Shown: positions 45,059 to 57,383 of the stretch, piece by piece | Position numbering within the stretch: the first letter of the stretch is position 1 | Layout of the letters: each line of letters opens with the position of its first letter | Assembly (NCBI GenBank): GCA_021812985.1 | Contig: JAKAMG010000011.1 | Location: 1-64,000 of the forward strand | Source of the DNA: Bacteroidota bacterium | GTDB taxonomy: Bacteria; Bacteroidota; Ignavibacteria; Kryptoniales; JAKASW01 | DNA length: 64,000 nucleotides | Reading direction: 5' to 3' | Position numbers and translations under genes: made by a program | The notes under the pieces: generated by a model | The model's database searches: none | What the model was told of the DNA's origin: nothing | What the model saw: the letters and a program-made list of their open reading frames with translations, nothing else

Positions 45059-46111
45059 ATGAAGAACGACGCGCTGCAGAAACTCGCCGAGAAACTCAAC
45101 TCCCTCTCAGTCGACAGCTTCTGGGATGTCGGCAAGTTTATCGTCGAGAAGATCCTTCCTTACGCGAAATCGACCAAACTCTCCGAAGAGGAGCTTTACA
45201 AGCTTCTCTCATCCTATCCAGGTTTCAAGTTCCAGGCGAGCCTCCTCAAGCAGTGTCAGGCTTATTTCACCTATTATCCCGACATGAAGAAGCGAAAGCT
45301 CCCTGAAAATTTTTACTTCGAGCTCGCCACAAAAGTAAGCGACGACCGGAAACGAGGCGAATACGAGAAGGCGGCCATACAGAACAAATGGACTATCGCG
45401 GAACTCCGGAAGCGAATAAGAGAGGACACGCTGACTGAACGCGAGGCTGAGAGGACGAGGTTCGGGTTCGATCTGAAAAATACGAACGTCTGGAACTTTG
45501 AGGTTGCCGACCCGCGCTTCGGCAAGCCGGGACACAAAGGCCGCATCGCCGGTCAGATCGTGGCGAACGCGATTTACCACTTTTCTGACCCGGGCGCTGT
45601 CATCGTTGACCCGTTCGCTGAGAGCGGCACGCTGGGAGACGTCGTGGACAAGCTCACGATCTTCGGAGACCGGCGCTATAAGCTTTACGATTCAAATCCG
45701 TCGGATGACAGGATAAAGCAGAACAATATCTTCCTCACAGGAATACCGGCCGAGACAAACTCCGCAGACTATGTTTTTCTTGACCTGCCTGACGAATTCT
45801 ACAGCGGCACCGAGGACATAGCCGTCGCAGAATCAAATTTCAGAATGAAGTTTAAAACAGTCTTCCGTGAATCCAGCAGGATACTCAGAAGTCGCGGAAG
45901 AGTATCGGTACTCGTATCGGCACAGATCGGTGAAGGAGGCGTGGCCGACTATCCGTTCGAAGTTCAGCGGATATTCGTTGAAGGAAACTATCGGACTGTC
46001 GGAAGGGTATATCTCCCAGAGCGATCGAACAAGCGGTTCAACTACTACGAGCGGAAGCCGCTCGTGCCGGAGATGGCCGAGCTCCTCACCTTCGAGAAAA
46101 AATCCGAGTAG
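45059..46111 (+). CDS. Methyltransferase-like protein with N-terminal DUF1016-like helical domain
   Basis: 350 residues behind a GAAAGGAG Shine-Dalgarno. Residues 1-125 are helical and resemble the N-terminal part of DUF1016 nuclease-type proteins (SFWDVGKFIVEKILPY, FQASLLKQCQAYFTYYP). From about 145 the chain follows a DNA methyltransferase of the N4/N6 amino type: motif I DPFAESGT (184-191). The motif IV position reads LDLPDEF (241-247) in place of the catalytic D/N-P-P-Y/F, so the enzyme may be inactive or altered. It is neither a phage gene by context nor beside a restriction gene. I would not call it a functional methylase without data. Confidence 0.7.
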   Translation: MKNDALQKLAEKLNSLSVDSFWDVGKFIVEKILPYAKSTKLSEEELYKLLSSYPGFKFQASLLKQCQAYFTYYPDMKKRKLPENFYFELATKVSDDRKRGEYEKAAIQNKWTIAELRKRIREDTLTEREAERTRFGFDLKNTNVWNFEVADPRFGKPGHKGRIAGQIVANAIYHFSDPGAVIVDPFAESGTLGDVVDKLTIFGDRRYKLYDSNPSDDRIKQNNIFLTGIPAETNSADYVFLDLPDEFYSGTEDIAVAESNFRMKFKTVFRESSRILRSRGRVSVLVSAQIGEGGVADYPFEVQRIFVEGNYRTVGRVYLPERSNKRFNYYERKPLVPEMAELLTFEKKSE

Positions 46112-46151
46112 TTGCGGCTTGGTTAGGGCGTTTCATACGCGGGAGGGAGCC

Positions 46152-46772
46152 TTATGAAATGGCTTCAAGTATCTGGGCGAATTTTATCGCCCCTTCCCTG
46201 AGTAGCTCCGCCTTTCCTGAAGTCACATCCACGACAGTCGACGGCGTCTGCGAAACGAGTCTACCTGCGTCAACCACCAGATCGACCGAATCCAGCACCC
46301 TGCCGTTAATCATATCTATCGAATCAGGATTAGGCTCGCCGGAGAGGTTCGCGCTCGTCGATGTAATCGGGATTTTGCAGATCGTCAGGAGCTCCCGGCA
46401 GAACGGATCGCTCGACAGCCGTACCCCTATCTTTCCAGAACCCGCCGTCAGCACCGGAGAAACAATCGGTGAAGCTTTAAACACTATCGTGAGCGGACCG
46501 GGCCAGAACTTCTCCATCAGCACCTCAGCGACCTCAGGAATCCCTATTACAAGCTCGTCCAGGCTCGCCCGGTCGGGTATCAGGACTAGGATCGGATTCG
46601 ATTTGGGGCGCTCTTTTATCTTGTAGACTCTATCTACAATCTTTGGCTCCAGCGCATTCGCTCCGATTCCGTAAATCGTCTCGGTAGGATAGACGATAAC
46701 GCCTCCCTCGAGAATTGTCTGGGCCGCCTGCGTTATGCTTCGGGGCTTCTTCACCCCGATGTATTTAGTCAT
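46152..46772 (-). CDS. tsaC: Threonylcarbamoyl-AMP synthase (TsaC/Sua5/YrdC)
   Basis: First step of t6A tRNA modification: makes L-threonylcarbamoyl-adenylate. 206 residues. N-terminal substrate site VIVYPTETIYGIGANAL, then KERPKSNPILVLI and the STSANLSGEPNP loop. I chose the ATG at 46772 (GGAGAG five bases upstream) over a GTG at 46796. The start overlaps the stop of the heptosyltransferase gene by 8 bp. It lacks the extra Sua5 domain. Confidence 0.95.
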   Translation of the reverse strand: MTKYIGVKKPRSITQAAQTILEGGVIVYPTETIYGIGANALEPKIVDRVYKIKERPKSNPILVLIPDRASLDELVIGIPEVAEVLMEKFWPGPLTIVFKASPIVSPVLTAGSGKIGVRLSSDPFCRELLTICKIPITSTSANLSGEPNPDSIDMINGRVLDSVDLVVDAGRLVSQTPSTVVDVTSGKAELLREGAIKFAQILEAIS

Positions 46773-47787
46773 CTGTACTCTCCAAAATTCTATCACACTC
46801 CGTCAGAACTCTTTCCGGAGCAATACTTCTCATACAATCAAATGTTCCGATGGGACACTCTCTGCTTCCGTGAATCGAGCAGGGCCTGCAGCTCATGGCG
46901 TCCACCTCGACCACCGCTGAACGGCGGTGATATGGAAAGAATCCGAATTCCTCCACGGTCGGTCCGAAGATCGCAACCGTCGGCACGTTGAAAGCCGAAG
47001 CAATATGAATTGGGGCGGAGTCGTTAGCGACCAGAAGTGACGCCCGTCTGATAAGCTCGGCTGAAGACATGAAGGAGAACGCACCAACCGCCGACACGAC
47101 AGCATCGCCAAACGAAGCGAACATTCCGGCAATCACGGCGTCATTTCTTCCGCCGGCCAGGACCACTCTCGGAAATCTTTTCAGCAACCCACGCGCTACC
47201 TCCATCATCAGGTCGGGAGGATACCTCTTGGTTTCCCAGACTGTCCCTGGTGCAATGACAGGGTAAGGCCCCTCAATGCCGTGACCGGAAAGAAATCGCT
47301 CGACCTCTCCCCTGTTTTCGTCGGTCGGGAAAAGCCTTGGTGATTCAGGCTGCGGAGTTATTTCGAGCGGCGTGAGGAGAGAAAGGTTTCGTTCCACCTC
47401 GTGCATCCCGAACTTCCAGGGTATAACGTTCGTGAAACTTCCTGCGTGGGCAGATCTGTCGAATCCGACCCTGACAGCAGCGTGAGTCCCTCCCGCGAGC
47501 ATGGCACTACGGAACGAGCGGTGCGGACAAACAACCGTGTCGTATCCCCTCCTCCGGAGACCGGCTCGCAAATCAAGAAAGGTTGAGAGCGAGCTATGCT
47601 TACCGTGCTTGTCATAAATGATTACCTGCGAAATGTCGGGGTGAGTCGAAAGAATTTCCGAGGTCTCCGGAATAGCAAGGAAGTCCAGCCTCGAGTCGGG
47701 GAATGCCTTCCTGAGAGTCTGGACTATAGGGAGCGCCAGTATGACATCCCCCAGAAAGGCGGTCTGTATTACCAAGCCGCGATTCAT
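46765..47787 (-). CDS. Glycosyltransferase family 9 heptosyltransferase
   Basis: 340 residues, GT-B fold. N-terminus VIQTAFLGDVILALPIVQTLRK; the nucleotide-sugar-binding C-terminal half shows PGTVWETKRYPPDL, LLVANDSAPIHIASAFNVPTVAIFG and the cysteine-containing end segment CRPCSIHGSRECP. Adds heptose to lipopolysaccharide core (WaaF/RfaF type). Overlaps the acyltransferase gene by 4 bp, which supports a role in the outer membrane. Confidence 0.92.
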   Translation of the reverse strand: MNRGLVIQTAFLGDVILALPIVQTLRKAFPDSRLDFLAIPETSEILSTHPDISQVIIYDKHGKHSSLSTFLDLRAGLRRRGYDTVVCPHRSFRSAMLAGGTHAAVRVGFDRSAHAGSFTNVIPWKFGMHEVERNLSLLTPLEITPQPESPRLFPTDENRGEVERFLSGHGIEGPYPVIAPGTVWETKRYPPDLMMEVARGLLKRFPRVVLAGGRNDAVIAGMFASFGDAVVSAVGAFSFMSSAELIRRASLLVANDSAPIHIASAFNVPTVAIFGPTVEEFGFFPYHRRSAVVEVDAMSCRPCSIHGSRECPIGTFDCMRSIAPERVLTECDRILESTDD

Positions 47788-48704
47788 TTCCCTACTTCCT
47801 GCATAATCTTCTGGAATTCAGGCACGTGCTTGAATCTTCTGTGGAACCAGAGCCAATACGGCGGATACCTCCTAATGTAATCCTCGAGAACTCTTACGTG
47901 GCGTTGTGTCAGCTCCTGAACATTTTCAGGGGAATCGTCTTTCAGATCGGAGGTTTCGATGCGGCTCAGTTCTATCCTGTACCTGCCATCTTCTTTTCTT
48001 ATGATGAAACCCGCGAGGACTGACGCCCCCGTTCTGAGAGCAAAGGAAGCGGGCCCCTGGAAGGTGGGTACGTTTATATTGAAGAACCTTGCCGGCGGAC
48101 TCTCCTTCGCCGCGCTCTGGTCAGCGAGTAGGGCGACTATTCCGTTCGATTTGAGATGAGTGAGTGAAGCTCTTATCGAATTTGCCATCGGCACGGTCGT
48201 GTTACCGAGGTGATGTCTGTACCGTTCCACGACATCGTCGGCGGCTTTATTATGGAGAGGGTGGACTATAATCTGCATCTTGCCCGGAAACTTAGCGCCT
48301 ATCGCGAGGGCTATCAGCTCCCAATTTGAGAAGTGACCGCTCATCATTATAAGTCCATTCCCCCTGCCCAGCGCGTCTGCCATGAGACGGCGGGACTCTT
48401 CGGAGAAATCGACAAATTCGTTCAGCTTGGCAGCTGTCAGCTTTGGGAAGTAGAGAAACTCAAATAGGACAATCGCCACGTTGACGTACGCCCCTTCGAG
48501 TATCCCCTCCAGTTCTTTGGGACCCTTCTCAGGGAAGCACATCCTCATATTGGCGAGCGCGACACGCCTCCTCAGGCGAAGCCGTTTATATGCGAACTTC
48601 CCGACGGAGGCCGCCATCCTTTGGACCGAACGCAGAGGAAAACGGCGGAGCGTCACGCCGACTATTCGGAGAAGGCCGGCTTGGACGTGATCACTTAAGC
48701 TCAA
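47784..48704 (-). CDS. Lipid A acyltransferase (LpxL/HtrB family)
   Basis: About 306 residues. Adds a secondary acyl chain to lipid A. Catalytic HX4E motif in GHFSNWE; LADQSAAKESPPARFF and YPPYWLWFHRRFK at the C-terminus are family landmarks. No ATG fits; the open frame goes up to a TTG at 48752. I prefer the TTG at 48704, which has GGAGG five bases upstream. Coupled to the heptosyltransferase gene. Confidence 0.9.
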   Translation of the reverse strand: MSLSDHVQAGLLRIVGVTLRRFPLRSVQRMAASVGKFAYKRLRLRRRVALANMRMCFPEKGPKELEGILEGAYVNVAIVLFEFLYFPKLTAAKLNEFVDFSEESRRLMADALGRGNGLIMMSGHFSNWELIALAIGAKFPGKMQIIVHPLHNKAADDVVERYRHHLGNTTVPMANSIRASLTHLKSNGIVALLADQSAAKESPPARFFNINVPTFQGPASFALRTGASVLAGFIIRKEDGRYRIELSRIETSDLKDDSPENVQELTQRHVRVLEDYIRRYPPYWLWFHRRFKHVPEFQKIMQEVGK

Positions 48705-49027
48705 CCGTGCCTCCGGCCAGCTTGTCGGTCCGGCATCTCTCCTGCGCTGCAATGATTCGACTTGCGTCTCATTTAATAATTATACGACTACTTTCCTATA
48801 AAACCGAACACAATGTGAGCGCCACGATGCTTTTCAGAACCCCTCCCGTCAGATTGTCTCCACGGCTTTTCGGCCCGATGAACAGACTCCGAATTCATCA
48901 CCGCCATTTTTCATTTCATGGCAATGATGATAGTTGTATCGGGTAGGATGTCGGACCGCGCGGAATCGCTCCGAACGCCTCAGGCGCCGGATCAATCCGA
49001 GGCTGGCAGGTATTGGCAGACCCCGGG
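48705..49027. other. About 320-bp gap upstream of the acyltransferase gene
   Basis: Contains the Shine-Dalgarno and a TATAAT on the minus strand (48779-48784) that could serve the acyltransferase operon; no good -35 is at the right distance. The right half follows the symporter stop and holds only weak hairpins. No gene recognised. Confidence 0.4.
48710..48714 (-). promoter_or_regulatory. Ribosome binding site that decides a TTG start
   Basis: GGAGG at 48714-48710, five bases before TTG 48704, is the only good Shine-Dalgarno near the start of the acyltransferase frame. Confidence 0.5.
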
Positions 49028-50515
49028 TTAAACCTTCAGCTTCGATGGTGCGCCGATTACGCTCGATGCAAGGCCAACCACGATTGTGGCGAGCGATCCG
49101 ATCAGAGTGTACCAGGTCCATGCGATGTTCGTGAAGAAGAAGACCACTATCAGAACGAGGAGCCCGGCAGTAAACCCGGCAATAGCATCCTTCTGACGGG
49201 GTCTTTTGAAGAGTACACCCAAGAGAAAAGTGCCGAGCAGACCGCCGTAAGTCACCGACGCGATGGACAAGGCGATCTCAATCACCGATTCGTTGGAGTG
49301 GATGAAGATGAAGGCGGTGGCAACGAGTATCACGGTCCACACAACGCTGAAAAGCTTTGAGAGCCGGAGGTCCTTTTCGTCGCTGTTGTTCTTTCCGAAG
49401 TAAGGCCTATAGAGGTCGACGAGTGTCGAAGAGGCGAGCGAATTGATGGAACCGCTTAACGAGCCCATCGCGCTCGCGAAGAGGCCTGCGACGATTATAC
49501 CGCTAACCCCGCTAGGAAGCTGTTCCACGATGAACTTCGGAAAAATCTGGTCGCCGTCAGTGAAGGGTGCCGCCTTGTAAAAAGCGTAAAGCACGACGCC
49601 GATCACAAGAAAGAAGAGGAATTGCAGTGCGACGAAGAACCCGCTTGCTATAACGGCCTTCTGACTGCTCTTGAGCGAATCCGTCGCGAGAAGCCTCTGA
49701 ACGATAAGCTGGTCGGTCCCATGCGAGGCCATTGAGAGAAACGCCCCGCCGAGGACGCTGGCGACGAACGTGTACTTGTCCGTGAAGAAGTGCGCAATCC
49801 CCCCGCTGAATCCCCAGTGAATAAACTGAAACTTCGACTGCGCGGAAGCCATCGCCAGAACGGTGTTCCAACCATCAGGGAGACGAGACAGCATGATGTA
49901 AAGTGCTATCGCTGCCCCACCTATATAAACGAACATCTGCACGACATCAGTCCAGATTACAGCCTTAATGCCGCCCGTGTATGTATACACGAACGTAAAA
50001 ATCGTTATGACAACAATCGCTAAAGCGTAGACCTCAGTGCTTGAGTAGCCGCTGAAGATCTGATATCCCTTAAAGATAATGGCGAGCGGTATGGCGGTGG
50101 TGAAGAGCCTGACGCCAGTCGCCAGGGTGCGGGTGACCAAAAATACAATCGAGGCATAATTGCGAGTCTCGTCCCCGAAGCGCGTCTTCAGTAACTCGTA
50201 AGCCGTGACCAATTCGCCGCGATAGTAGGACGGGAGGAAGAGAAATGCGATGGCAAACCTTCCGATTATGTACCCGATTGCAATCTGGAGAAAATTCAGG
50301 TTTGTCAGGTAGGCGAGGCCAGGTATCGAGATGAAAGTGATCGCGCTCGTCTCGGTCGCCACAACCGCAAACGAGACCGCGAGCCACGGGATCTTTCTTC
50401 CGCCCACGAAGTAGTCTGCCGCACTCTTCTGCTTTCCGCCGATGAGCACGCCGAAGGCAGCGACCCCGATGAGATAGGCGAGGACGATGACGTAGTCTAT
50501 GGTCGTGAATCCCAA
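49028..50515 (-). CDS. Sodium/solute symporter (SSS family)
   Basis: 495 residues with about 13 membrane helices. Family landmarks: YVIVLAYLIGVAAFGVLIGG, YFVGGRKIPWLAVSFA, ETSAITFISIPG (sodium-site region) and GSLSGSINSLASSTLVDLY. Similar to putative sugar or amino-sugar transporters of the SSS family, but the substrate is not readable. It ends the rodZ-ligA-STAS run. Confidence 0.92.
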   Translation of the reverse strand: MGFTTIDYVIVLAYLIGVAAFGVLIGGKQKSAADYFVGGRKIPWLAVSFAVVATETSAITFISIPGLAYLTNLNFLQIAIGYIIGRFAIAFLFLPSYYRGELVTAYELLKTRFGDETRNYASIVFLVTRTLATGVRLFTTAIPLAIIFKGYQIFSGYSSTEVYALAIVVITIFTFVYTYTGGIKAVIWTDVVQMFVYIGGAAIALYIMLSRLPDGWNTVLAMASAQSKFQFIHWGFSGGIAHFFTDKYTFVASVLGGAFLSMASHGTDQLIVQRLLATDSLKSSQKAVIASGFFVALQFLFFLVIGVVLYAFYKAAPFTDGDQIFPKFIVEQLPSGVSGIIVAGLFASAMGSLSGSINSLASSTLVDLYRPYFGKNNSDEKDLRLSKLFSVVWTVILVATAFIFIHSNESVIEIALSIASVTYGGLLGTFLLGVLFKRPRQKDAIAGFTAGLLVLIVVFFFTNIAWTWYTLIGSLATIVVGLASSVIGAPSKLKV

Positions 50516-50545
50516 GTCAGCTCCGCATGGTGCTTAGTTCGAATG

Positions 50546-50877
50546 TCAGGGTACTTCCTCCAGAGAGACATGCATCGAAAACACCTTGTCCAGTTGAGTT
50601 ATTCTGAAGAGGTTGCGTACATCCTGGTTCGGAACCACTAGGTGCACCTCACCCTTAAGCTCGCGCATCATTCTCTCGGCGACCAGGAGTGCGCTTAGTC
50701 CCGACGAATCACAAGACTTTACGGCGCTCATGTCCACCACCAGCTTCTTTACCGGCGCCCGGCAAATGACGAGGAACTCCGCCTTGAGCTGTGGCGATAC
50801 CTGCGTGTCAAGCTTTTCGATGTTCACTTTGAGAAGAGTGAACCCCCTGTGATTCTCCGTCTCAAATGATTTCTTTT

Positions 50878-50881
<4 letters not shown>
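50546..50881 (-). CDS. STAS-domain anti-sigma-factor antagonist-like protein
   Basis: 111 residues, one STAS domain. The phosphorylatable serine region reads SCDSSGLSALLVAERMMRE, matching SpoIIAA/RsbV-type antagonists. No anti-sigma kinase lies in the window. Overlaps the upstream gene by 4 bp. Confidence 0.9.
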
Positions 50882-54190
<3,309 letters not shown>

Positions 54191-54387
54191 TCGCTCACAT
54201 GGTTAGTTGACTCTTTTTGAATCTAATTAACTCTATTAACTATAACAACCTCAAAACGGTGGATTTATGAGGTATTTCGAGCTCACTTAAAAACCGCCGA
54301 ACCGCATCCCAGTTTGTCCATTCATCTATTTCTCAACCTCTACGAATTGTCCACATTCCGTTCCAGACCGGCAATTGAATTCCATGC

Positions 54388-54416
54388 TTGACAATCAGAC
54401 CTGTTCTTTTGATATT
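54388..54416 (+). promoter_or_regulatory. lexA promoter candidate
   Basis: A perfect TTGACA (54388-54393) and GATATT (54411-54416) are spaced by 17 bp. The predicted start, about 54423, falls inside the palindrome at 54418-54435, so a bound repressor would block initiation. Confidence 0.6.
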
Positions 54417-54417
54417 A

Positions 54418-54435
54418 AGTAGACCTATGTCTACT
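54418..54435. promoter_or_regulatory. Candidate LexA operator (SOS box)
   Basis: AGTAGAC-N4-GTCTACT is a perfect 7-bp inverted repeat 17 bp before the lexA ATG, overlapping the predicted transcript start. Autoregulation of lexA together with dinB is the expected logic. The sequence differs from the E. coli and Bacillus boxes. Confidence 0.65.
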
Positions 54436-54452
54436 AATTAACGAGGCAGCCA

Positions 54453-55085
54453 ATGAACGGACTGACAGACAGGCAAATGAAGGTTTTCAAGTTCATCGAG
54501 GACCACAGCAGGAAGAAAGGCTATCCGCCGACGATAAGAGAGATAGCGGATCATCTTGGCGCAAAGTGGAGTCACGGCATAGAGCGTCACCTGGCGGCTC
54601 TCGAGAAGAAAGGCTATATAAAGAGGGCGGCTATAAAGAGCCGGGGGATAAGGGTGGCTAACGCGCCGATCGGTATGAATGTACCCGTCATCGGGAGCAT
54701 AACCGCCGGCAAACCGATACTCGCTGTCGAGAACATAGGCGACTCGCTCGTCCTCGATAAGTCTTTCATCAGGGCCGGTGATACGAGTTTCATACTGATG
54801 GTTGAGGGAAACAGCATGAAGAATGCGGGGATACTGGACGGAGACCTCGTCCTCGTGAGACAGCAGTCGACCGCTGAAAACGGAGAGATTGTCGCAGCCC
54901 TCCTTGACGGTGAATCGGCAACGGTGAAGAGATTGAGAGTGGAAGGAGAACAGGTCGTTCTTCAACCTGAGAATCCCGAGTTTGACCCAATAGTCTCAGA
55001 TGCATCTGCCGTCACCATAATAGGCAAGGTAACTGCAGTGGTCAGACTTCTCGATAACCAGCTTACCGTGAAGAAGCTGCGTTAA
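54453..55085 (+). CDS. lexA: LexA repressor
   Basis: SOS repressor and self-cleaving protease, 210 residues. Winged HTH (LTDRQMKVFKFIEDHSRKKG, PPTIREIADHLGA), cleavage site A85-G86 (SITAGKPIL), catalytic S121 (VEGNSMKNAGILDGD) and K159 (ESATVKRL). All residues needed for RecA-stimulated self-cleavage are present. First gene of lexA-dinB. Confidence 0.97.
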   Translation: MNGLTDRQMKVFKFIEDHSRKKGYPPTIREIADHLGAKWSHGIERHLAALEKKGYIKRAAIKSRGIRVANAPIGMNVPVIGSITAGKPILAVENIGDSLVLDKSFIRAGDTSFILMVEGNSMKNAGILDGDLVLVRQQSTAENGEIVAALLDGESATVKRLRVEGEQVVLQPENPEFDPIVSDASAVTIIGKVTAVVRLLDNQLTVKKLR

Positions 55086-55113
55086 CGGGGGGGGGGCACA
55101 CAACCGAAGTCAC

Positions 55114-56457
55114 ATGGACAGAGACAGCTACCCAACGATTCTTCACATTGATATCGACGCCTTCTTCGCGTCGGTGGCGGAAGCGATATGCCCGGCGCTT
55201 AAGGGGAAGCCTGTTATAGTAGGTGGCCTCGCGACCGACAGAGGAGTCGTAGCATGTCCCAACTACGAAGCCCGACGGCTTGGCGTCAGAACGGCGATGC
55301 CTTTGGCGAGGGCGCGTCTCCTCGCGCCGGGGGCCGTCTATGTGAGAGGCGACCATGGCACATACGAGAAATACTCACACCGTTTCATCGAAATCCTCCG
55401 CAGTTTTTCACCGGTCGTCCAGCCTGTCAGCCTTGACGAGGCATATCTCGACGCAAACGGATGCCTCCATCTCTGGGACTGCGATCCGGGAAAGATGGCT
55501 GCCGCAATCAAGCGAGCCGTCTTCGAGGAGCTGAGAATAACCGTATCAGTCGGCATTTCTTCAAACAGAGTCTGCTCGAAAGTTGCCTCAGACTACTCGA
55601 AGAAACTCGCGAAGACGGGAACAGCGATTCGTGGAGAGACAGGGCCGCCGGACGGACTACTCATCGTTCCGCTGGGCGAAGAGAGGAATTTCCTCGCTCC
55701 CCTCCCAGTCTCGGCTCTGCCCGGCATCGGGAGGAAGACGGCGGAGGCACTCGAATCGCTCGGCATATCGACGATCGGGAATCTCGCCGATTCTGACGCT
55801 GGAGTCCTCACTAAGATCTTCGGCGTCATCGGGTTATATCTGCACGAGGCGGCGAACGGCAGAGGTAGCAGCGAATTGGACGATGGAGAACGGGCCGCAA
55901 AGTCGATATCGAAGAGCACCACTTTCTCTGAAGACTCAAACGACGCCAACTTCATTTCGGCTGTCCTCTTCCATTTCGCTGAGAAGATCGCGCGGTCGCT
56001 CCGCCGCAGCGGGGAGGTTGCGTCGACCATAACTCTGAAGATGCGCTACTCACAGGGCGCACCCGCTCCTGGTTTTAGATACAGCGATCCTGGGGAATGG
56101 CACGGCTTCGTCACATACCAGAAGAGCTACACGCTGGGTAACCCGACCAATTCAGAATTCGAGATAGCCTCGACAGCGATGGAACTCTTCAAGAAGCTCT
56201 GGCTCAAGGGAACAAAGGTAAGACTTGTCGGGATTGGCGTGACGAACATACGCAGGGATGAGAGGCAGACGGAATTGTTTCTTTCCGGAAGGGACAGGCG
56301 GGGAGAACTCCTGAAAAGGGTCGACATCATTCGCGAGAAGTTCGGATACCATTCCATATACTTCGGCATAGTGGAACGCCTCCAGGATAAATCAGATGGC
56401 CGCGGGCTAGACGTGCGTCATGCCGCTCCGGCGGGGCAGACAAATTATGAAGGCTGA
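55114..56457 (+). CDS. dinB: DNA polymerase IV (DinB-type Y-family polymerase)
   Basis: Translesion polymerase, 447 residues. Catalytic acidic residues in ILHIDIDAFFASVAEA and VQPVSLDEAYLDANGC; RRLGVRTAMPLARARLL; helix-hairpin-helix region SALPGIGRKTAEALESLGIST; little-finger domain to about 365. The last 60 residues are variable and end without an evident clamp-binding peptide. It follows lexA by 28 bp; a run of ten G residues (55087-55096) lies between them. Confidence 0.95.
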   Translation: MDRDSYPTILHIDIDAFFASVAEAICPALKGKPVIVGGLATDRGVVACPNYEARRLGVRTAMPLARARLLAPGAVYVRGDHGTYEKYSHRFIEILRSFSPVVQPVSLDEAYLDANGCLHLWDCDPGKMAAAIKRAVFEELRITVSVGISSNRVCSKVASDYSKKLAKTGTAIRGETGPPDGLLIVPLGEERNFLAPLPVSALPGIGRKTAEALESLGISTIGNLADSDAGVLTKIFGVIGLYLHEAANGRGSSELDDGERAAKSISKSTTFSEDSNDANFISAVLFHFAEKIARSLRRSGEVASTITLKMRYSQGAPAPGFRYSDPGEWHGFVTYQKSYTLGNPTNSEFEIASTAMELFKKLWLKGTKVRLVGIGVTNIRRDERQTELFLSGRDRRGELLKRVDIIREKFGYHSIYFGIVERLQDKSDGRGLDVRHAAPAGQTNYEG

Positions 56458-56495
56458 TACTTGATTGATTCAGTCCCGAAGGAAATATTTGATAC

Positions 56496-57383
56496 ATGAA
56501 GCTCAATACGCTCGTCAGATATTCGATCACCGCGTTATCAATCATTGCTGCCCCGTTCCTTACCTCGTTCCAGGGCCTCCCTTCGCTCGTCCGGGACTTT
56601 TCGTTCGGCCGGTTCAATAACCCGATGGGCATAAGCATTGATCCTTCAGGCTCCATTTATGTGGCAGACACTGGGGATGATATGCTGTACCGGTTCAGCT
56701 CAACCGGCGACTCGACAGGCGAGGTTGGTGGATACGGTTGGGGAGAGACTCAGTTTGATATGCCCTACGACGTCTGCGCCACCAACGGCGTCGAGATATA
56801 TGTCGCCGACTACAACAACAACAGGATCGAGAGGTTCGACAGGACGCTGGCAAACGTTGCGACCCTCTCTACCGACCAGTCGAATGACGATTCCAAGAGG
56901 TTCGGCTATCCATCCGGCGTCGCAGTATCGAGGCTCGGCGATCTTTTCATATGCGACGACGAGAACGTACGTGTTATGAAGGTGAACACATTCTCGACAG
57001 TGGAAAGGACATTCGGCGGGTACGGTGAAGGACCCGGGACTCTAACTATGCCACGCCAGGTCGACGTCGGCCCGGGCGACGAAGTATTCGTCTCGGACAG
57101 GGGAAGAGTTGCCCTTTACGACAACTTTGGGAATTACATCGGAGAGATAGGGGAAGGGATTCTTCACAACCCATCGGGGATAGGGATCGGCGACGGGAAG
57201 CTCGGTGTCTGCGATTCCGATACGCTGTATTTCTTTAAACTTGACGGGACTTTGATTGCGAAGTTCTCGGGCTCGGATATCTTCGGGGCGCAGATAAAGC
57301 AATTCGACGACATCTCTATCTCCGCCGGTAGAGTCTATATTCTCACCGGCAAAGACGTCGTGGTCGCTAAGTCAAATTTCTGA
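56496..57383 (+). CDS. NHL-repeat protein, exported
   Basis: 295 residues. Signal peptide (ITALSIIAAPFLTSF) followed by five to six NHL-type blades: NPMGISIDPSGSIYVADTGD, MPYDVCATNGVEIYVADYNN, YPSGVAVSRLGDLFICDDEN, MPRQVDVGPGDEVFVSDRGR. A six-bladed beta-propeller with a binding or scaffold role is likely; function unknown. It overlaps the convergent dehydrogenase gene by 12 bp and may be in one transcript with lexA-dinB. Confidence 0.85.
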   Translation: MKLNTLVRYSITALSIIAAPFLTSFQGLPSLVRDFSFGRFNNPMGISIDPSGSIYVADTGDDMLYRFSSTGDSTGEVGGYGWGETQFDMPYDVCATNGVEIYVADYNNNRIERFDRTLANVATLSTDQSNDDSKRFGYPSGVAVSRLGDLFICDDENVRVMKVNTFSTVERTFGGYGEGPGTLTMPRQVDVGPGDEVFVSDRGRVALYDNFGNYIGEIGEGILHNPSGIGIGDGKLGVCDSDTLYFFKLDGTLIAKFSGSDIFGAQIKQFDDISISAGRVYILTGKDVVVAKSNF

